Positions 60,801 through 64,000 of a DNA stretch of 64,000 nucleotides are shown here, piece by piece. The notes beneath the pieces are model-generated. The model was not told where the DNA came from, searched no databases, and saw nothing but the letters and a program-made list of their open reading frames with translations. Each line of letters opens with the position of its first letter. Position 1 is the first letter of the stretch. The DNA is from Roseiarcus sp963813555 (GTDB lineage: Bacteria; Pseudomonadota; Alphaproteobacteria; Rhizobiales; Beijerinckiaceae): positions 211,997 through 275,996 of the forward strand of contig CAWEZX010000016.1 in assembly GCA_963813555.1 (NCBI GenBank), in the 5' to 3' direction. A program made the translations under genes and the position numbers.

Positions 60801-61878
60801 ACCCAATCGAGCCCAATCCGGCCGCGTACGCGCCGCTTTCGGCGTTGGTGTCGATAGAGATTTGCGGCCCGAAGTTAGAGGAGGCGGAGTTTCCGCCCAG
60901 CGTCCAACCGGAAAAGTTGTCGGCTTCAAAGCCGCCGTTCACTACCAGTTGTCCGGCTGGAGGAGGTGGCGGGGGAGCAGTCGTTGTAATGGTTTCCGTA
61001 TTGTTTTGAGACTGGTTGATGAAGATTTCACCCTCACTTACCAAACCCGGGTTTGTCAGATCTCCGGTTGTGGTGTTGCCGGTGATAACGGCGTTATTGG
61101 AAAGAAACGACTTAATGCCAGGACCGCTATTGCCGCTGGTCGTGTTATTCTCAATAAGAAAACCGCCTGTGTAACCGGGGTTCGTATCAAGGATAATCCC
61201 CTCTCCATCAGTGATCTTGCCGGCGCGATATTCCGGAACTAAGTTCGAATTATTAACCGAAGTATTACCGCTGATGATAATATGAGGGGCCGGGCCGTTG
61301 TCGAAGTTCTCAGACGAGCCAATCGAAATCCCGCTGGTGCCGTAGGCCGACCAATGCGCGTTGTCGTGAACGTCGTTGTTCAGAATTTGAAGGTAGTCGC
61401 CATTATTGATGGTAATTCCCCCGCCCGGCTCATTATAAACCGTATTGTTCTCGATAATAAGATTATGGACCAGCGCTCCGCTGGTGGCGGCAATGCCATT
61501 CCCATCAAGATTAGCGTTGCCGGTGCTGTAGCCGGCCGTGGCTGACGCTAGATTGTAATTTGCCGCATCGCCGACGATCGTCAAGCCCTCGATGGTGATA
61601 TAGGACGCATCGATCTCGATACCCTGCCAGTCGCCCGAAGAATTGATGACCGGCGTTGCTCCAGGCGCCGCCTCGAACGTGATCGGAGCGCTCGCTGTGC
61701 CGCTGGTCGAAATCGTCAATACGTTGCCGCCGCCCGTATAGGTGCCATTCATGACCTCGACGGTGTCGCCAGGTTTTGTGAGCGCTTCAGCCGCCTGCAA
61801 GCTGGCCAAGGGAGCACTGGCGGACACGCCCGCGTTCTTGTCGCTGCCAACAATAGAACTCACGTAGTACGTGGTCAT
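57859..61878 (-). CDS. large secreted-type parallel beta-helix protein with repeated binding/Ig-like domains
   Basis: 1339 aa, no N-terminal signal peptide; starts YYVSSIVGSDKNAGVSASAP, the usual opening of DUF1565/pectate-lyase-like right-handed beta-helices. Residues 1-290 form the helix (many NN and G turns: IIENNTVYNEPGGGITINNGD). A Thr/Pro linker is followed by a CBM-like jelly roll (VVNGGFEADNFSGWTLGG, about 308-448), two near-identical 207-aa units each with a bacterial-adhesin-like domain and an Ig-like domain ending SFTATATDAAGNVSPLSSALA (about 460-870), a second jelly roll (885-1023), and Ig-like domains. Lack of Sec signal and Gly/Asn/Thr-rich repeats fit type I secretion, but no RTX repeats or secretion genes are here. 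Function may be adhesion or polysaccharide cleavage/binding. Confidence 0.85.
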   Translation of the reverse strand: MTTYYVSSIVGSDKNAGVSASAPLASLQAAEALTKPGDTVEVMNGTYTGGGNVLTISTSGTASAPITFEAAPGATPVINSSGDWQGIEIDASYITIEGLTIVGDAANYNLASATAGYSTGNANLDGNGIAATSGALVHNLIIENNTVYNEPGGGITINNGDYLQILNNDVHDNAHWSAYGTSGISIGSSENFDNGPAPHIIISGNTSVNNSNLVPEYRAGKITDGEGIILDTNPGYTGGFLIENNTTSGNSGPGIKSFLSNNAVITGNTTTGDLTNPGLVSEGEIFINQSQNNTETITTTAPPPPPPAGQLVVNGGFEADNFSGWTLGGNSASSNFGPQISIDTNAESGAYAAGLGSIGSDGTLSQTIATTAGTTYTLSFWLQNEGSGTNDFKATWNGQTLVSLTNAAQSGYKQYTYTVTATGSASTLVFSAANTQSQWDLDNISLTASGTSSTPPPPATAPTITTISNSPATGALNAGKTVTLALGFSSAVTVVGKPTLTLNDGGTATYASGSGTNALTFSYTVAAGQNTPDLMVTAVNLPSGATIENSAGAAASLSLTSVTQSSPQIDTTAPAAPAISGNTVSGAIVTLKGTAEASSTITVFDNATKLGTATTNSSGAWTFATAALASGAQSFTATATDAAGNVSPLSSALAVTLAPAGSGTGSTTPTITGISNSPATGVLNAGKTVTLTLGFSSAVTVAGKPTLTLNDGGTAKYASGSGTNALTFSTTVAAGQNVASLAATAVNLASGATIKNSSGAAASLSLSSLTQSGPQIDTTAPAAPAISSDTVSGAIVTLKGTAAASSTITVFDNATKLGTATTNSSGAWTFATAALASSAQSFTATATDAAGNVSPLSSALAVTLAPAGSSGSATSGGGSGGNLVANGSFETGGLSGWTLGGNSGASTWGPQIFIDTNAESGANAAGLGSIGSDGTLSQTIATTAGATYTLSFWLQNEEAGANDFKAIWNGQTLLSLTNAAKSGYTQYTYTLTATGVASTLEFSARNDPSQWDLDNISLIDPPTTGSTANGSSAQVDTVAPTLTSETVAVSGTVAELQTLTAKVTDNDPNATISYQWQYFNGSTWANMGQTASTFTVGVSREGEMLRVVATAVDGATTLSATSSATTAVKAATPVLTIADNALSVTAGGNVALGVNVTVPLTGDVVNVKIAGLPSYETITDALDGKMFAGSSVTLSAAEVNSGLTLNSSYRGTGHPVDTLTLTAANGAPWIGAALATAASQTLTVTDPPAQASASGSLDLASLLFDSSMARWEHNSETGAALTATDRVNAAAFELLGQHAAAGFSDLSNNGGGGAIGAYPEPAWSLAAHSSLTASSQVRA
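58828..59230 (-). repeat. CBM-like module coding repeat, second copy
   Basis: About 400 bp that recur at 60544-60946 at an offset of 1716 bp, encoding GGNSGASTWGPQIFIDTNA-type jelly-roll modules. They are close in sequence, with several substitutions and no frame change. Confidence 0.8.
59272..59881 (-). repeat. 621-bp tandem coding duplication, downstream copy
   Basis: About 610 bp nearly identical to 59893-60502, period 621 bp (207 codons), in frame. Both begin GCTCCCGGCTGGGGCCAGG on the plus strand. Differences are scattered substitutions, so the duplication is fairly recent, or homogenised. Confidence 0.88.
59893..60502 (-). repeat. 621-bp tandem coding duplication, upstream copy
   Basis: Partner of 59272-59881. 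Encodes the adhesin-like plus Ig-like pair in the N-terminal half of the repeat region of the beta-helix protein. Confidence 0.88.
60544..60946 (-). repeat. CBM-like module coding repeat, first copy
   Basis: Partner of 58828-59230. It encodes the first jelly-roll module, immediately after the Pro-rich linker that follows the beta-helix. Confidence 0.8.
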
Positions 61879-62682
61879 GCGTCTTCTCCATTTGATCCGT
61901 TTGACGGCCTAGGGATTTGCGCCGGCCATCAAAGGCCGTGGCGGCTCATGGCCGGGGTCTTGATCGGGTTCTTCGCCTCGCGCCCATTCAGCGCGAGTTC
62001 ACACGCGCGAAATTCTCGAAGCCATTCGATTGAAGCCAAAGGGGCCGAACCGCGCCCTCATCGCTCGAACCCGTCGACCACAAGGCATTCGTCGAGCCAA
62101 GCAGGTCCCGGTCCTTCGTCCAGTTTGCCGCCTCCCAGTCGCCAGTTCCGCTGCCCATCATCCCAATGTCTCCCTGTCATTTGGCGTGCTTCCACAGTAT
62201 TGTTCGCAATTATCAACAGGCTAAACAAGAGACTATTCCACAGTGTAAATAATGTCGCTCAACTATGATTTGTTACAAGTTTATATTAATTCTCCAATAG
62301 CTCATGTCAAAGAGAGAGGACAACTGGCATAAATGGGGAGACACAGGGTGACTCTTGACATAAATGGGGAGGCATTGCGTTGACGTGGAACATAAATGAG
62401 GAGGCATATTGTGTAATACTGGACTCGTCTGTGAAGGATAAGGTTGGCCTTGGGTTCGACGAAGGCGACAAACGTTCAAACCCAACAGGTTGCGCTCGCC
62501 GCTTTGCCTCGACCCGGTCGCTGGGCAAGAGCTCATGTTCTTGCCGCTGTCGATAGCGAATGAACTTGTCCGGTTTTGGTAGCGCGTGATCTGTCCGCTT
62601 CTTCTGGTTCTGTTCTGCTGTGGGACTGTGGGCAAGGCGGATGCCTTGTCCACATTTCCACAGCCCGCGCCGCCGAGCGGAT
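61879..62682. other. intergenic region with 31-bp-spaced direct repeats
   Basis: About 800 bp upstream of the beta-helix gene. An AT-rich stretch lies at 62190-62310. Three copies of a 14-bp motif, (G/A)CATAAATG(G/A)GGAG, begin at 62326, 62357 and 62389. The remainder looks non-coding; it is the downstream flank of the decayed transposase. Confidence 0.5.
62326..62402. repeat. three direct repeats with 31-32 bp period
   Basis: GCATAAATGGGGAG (62326), ACATAAATGGGGAG (62357) and ACATAAATGAGGAG (62389), the latter two followed by GCAT. The spacing of three helical turns places them on one DNA face, as in protein-binding arrays such as IS ends or iterons. Confidence 0.75.
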
Positions 62683-63064
62683 TTAAGCGGCGCGTTTTTC
62701 ATCGTGGCTGTCCTTGAGCGCTCCGTTGCCGTCGTAGCGTCCGATGCGCCGAGGCCCATGGAAGAGGGCATGCGAGCCGTCGGAATAGAGGTGCACCTTG
62801 ACCCTCGCCTTTGACGAAATGGGGCCGCATCGGGCTTTCGGGGATCTGCAGTTTCAGCGTCCGGTAGGAGACGCAATTGTCGGCGCCGACCTGGCGTTCC
62901 TCCTCGACGCACAGGATCTCGTCGAGATCGACGCCCGGGATCGGCGTGAAGGCCGAGCCCTCGCCGGCCGGATCGACGGCGAAGCGAGCGTTGTGCTCCG
63001 GCAGGTAAACCTCGCGGATGAAGGCGTTGGCCGCCTCGACGGCCGCGATTCCCGCGAGCCTGAT

Positions 63065-63083
63065 CCCCGGGTCAAGCCCGGGG
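63065..63083. repeat. palindromic repeat CCCCGGGtcaagCCCGGGG inside transposase
   Basis: A 7-bp stem with TCAAG loop, belonging to the common alphaproteobacterial intergenic palindrome whose other strand reads CCCCGGGCTTGACCCGGGG. It interrupts the transposase after GTLQDR and changes the frame. Confidence 0.85.
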
Positions 63084-63380
63084 ACGGTCCTGCAGCGTCC
63101 CGAACGCCCGCTCCGACCGGCCCCGCGCCTGGGGAGAAAAAGCCCCGATATGCTCGACGCCCAATTGCGCGAGCGCCCGGCCGACCTGGGTCGGACAGCC
63201 GCGGTCGATCTCGCCGGCCTTGGTGGTGTGAAAGTAGTGCGAGCCGCGATCCGTATAGAGGCTCATCGGCAGACCGTGCTCGGCGAAAACCTCCTTCAGC
63301 GCCCGGAAGGTCGAGGCCGTGCCCTCTTCCTCGATGAGAAACGCCGAATAGATCGTCCCGGCCGCGTCATCGAGCGTCGT

Positions 63381-63399
63381 CCCCGGACTTGATCCGGGG
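63381..63399. repeat. palindromic repeat CCCCGGActtgaTCCGGGG inside transposase
   Basis: The same repeat family in opposite orientation, 316 bp from the other copy. In the transposase frame it adds IPGSSPGT between QAPLDL and LDDAAG without breaking the frame, so the insertion length is a multiple of three. Confidence 0.85.
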
Positions 63400-63971
63400 A
63401 TCAGGTCGAGCGGCGCTTGGCCCTCGAGCCATTCATGGCGCGAGCCGTCCTGATGCAGCATCATGCCCGGCAGCGGCCGCCGCTCGCGCTTCCTCCGGTG
63501 CGCCCCCTTGCGCGGCGCTTTCGGCGCGACGCCCGCCCACTGCAGATGCAGCTTGGTCCAGGTGTAGCCATGAGCCGAAGCCGTGGTCCTTTGATGAGAT
63601 GCTCGTGGAAATGCTTGACCGTGAAGCCCTGATAGCGCTCGCGATAGAGCCGCTCCACTTCCTCCGCCCGATCCGCCGGGACCCGCTTGCCCGACGCCTT
63701 GCCGAGCCGGCGGTCGACAAGCCCGGCCTCGCCCTCTTCCTCGTAGCGCCGCGTCCAGCGCCGGAACGTCCGCTCCGTCACCCCCAAAAGCTCCGCCGCC
63801 TCCGCCTGGTTCAGCTCCGCTGATTCCCAACGGTGAAGAAGATTTAAAAACATCGCCATGCGCACCCCCTGAAGGGCTTCCGTCCGGCACATCCCAACCC
63901 TCCAAAAGGGCTCGGACTTACCGGACAGATCGTGCGCTACCTAAACCGGACATATCGTCTGCTACCGACAC

Positions 63972-64000
63972 GCGGACGACAATTCTATTGCAGAAAATCG
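63972..64000. repeat. partial dispersed repeat, copy C (window edge)
   Basis: CGGACGACAATTC followed by TTGCAGAAAATC, matching the tail of copies A/B and the sequence just after copy B. The repeat runs into the end of the window and abuts the outer side of the decayed ISNCY-like element. Confidence 0.6.

Larger units (their letters stand above)
62683..63892 (-). pseudogene. ISNCY-like transposase, decayed
   Basis: A transposase of about 390 aa in its original form, now in several frames. The N-terminal helix-turn-helix (LNQAEAAELLGVTERTFRRWTRRY) is intact from 63892. The frame breaks near 63595 (AAAGG and GGCTCATGG, one extra base each), resumes YTWTKLHLQWAG, GMMLHQDGSRHEWLEG, the integrase core LYTDRGSHYFHT and AFSPQARGRSERAFGTLQDR. 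It breaks again at a palindrome (63065), resumes AVEAANAFIREVYLPEHNARFAV and NCVSYRTLKLQIP, and after another extra A near 62812 ends HALFHGPRRIGRYD. Outer repeats ACCGGACAGATCGT (63920) and ACCGGACATATCGT (63945) may be its right end. Confidence 0.72.

Noticed and set aside
62326..62402. CRISPR-like spaced repeats
   Set aside because: Only three imperfect 14-bp copies with short spacers and no cas genes.
62190..62660. DnaA-box-like words (TTGTCCACA, TTATCAACA) in an AT-rich stretch
   Set aside because: Too few and imperfect, no dnaA/hemE/parAB neighbours; not enough for an origin.

Overview
The window looks like chromosomal DNA of a GC-rich alphaproteobacterium, most likely Hyphomicrobiales (Rhizobiales). 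This rests on the codon use, an FrcBCA-like sugar importer, Omp25/31-like porin, PEP-CTERM proteins, a gyrA/coaD pair on the same strand, and alphaproteobacterial palindromic repeats (CCCCGGaCTTGAtCCGGGG and CTTCTCCCGCCGGGAGAAG types). Genus was not determined.

Layout. 1-2.9 kb: sugar ABC importer (binding protein, permease, single-domain ATPase), minus strand. 3-6.4 kb: an LplT-Aas type fusion for lysophospholipid uptake and re-acylation. 6.5-9.1 kb: outer-membrane barrel, YdcZ-type membrane protein, GT8 glycosyltransferase. 9.2-12 kb: EmrAB-like efflux pair. 12-23.2 kb: mostly housekeeping or metabolic single genes (CDF transporter, glyoxalase I, SDR, serine hydrolase, RarA, CoaD, DUF2218, OsmC, a benzoylformate-decarboxylase-like ThDP enzyme, a GAF-cyclase). 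23.2-25.6 kb: an AT-richer accessory island with a remnant of the ThDP gene and a frameshifted gene joining a nuclease-like domain, a membrane segment and a peptidoglycan-binding-like domain. 25.6-28.4 kb: gyrA with an apparent frameshift. 28.8-34.3 kb: a LacI-family regulator divergent from a second sugar ABC operon that ends in a metallo-beta-lactamase-fold lactonase; a near-perfect LacI-type operator lies between them. 34.4-41.3 kb: PEP-CTERM and other small secreted or membrane proteins, CDP-diacylglycerol pyrophosphatase, an intact IS1595-family element with 8-bp target duplication, and glmS. 41.7-56.4 kb: a surface-glycan locus (aminopeptidase-like DUF4910 protein, SDR, 2OG oxygenase, flippase, CheR-like methyltransferase, PIG-L deacetylase, sugar nucleotidyltransferase, sugar C-methyltransferase, aldo-keto reductase, GMC oxidoreductase), interrupted by two adjacent IS630-family elements and transposase debris. 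57.3-61.9 kb: a small membrane protein and a 1339-aa parallel beta-helix protein with internal duplications. 62-64 kb: a decayed ISNCY-like transposase carrying two palindromic repeat insertions.

The genes fit a cell investing in envelope and surface carbohydrate: glmS supplies GlcN-6-P, the glycan locus makes and exports a decorated polysaccharide, and PEP-CTERM and beta-helix proteins are probable surface partners. Several otherwise good genes (gyrA, the second ABC ATPase, a PEP-CTERM gene, the 24-kb gene) have single frame breaks that are each cured by removing one or two bases. This pattern suggests insertion-type sequence errors at least as much as biology. I saw no tRNA, rRNA or CRISPR.
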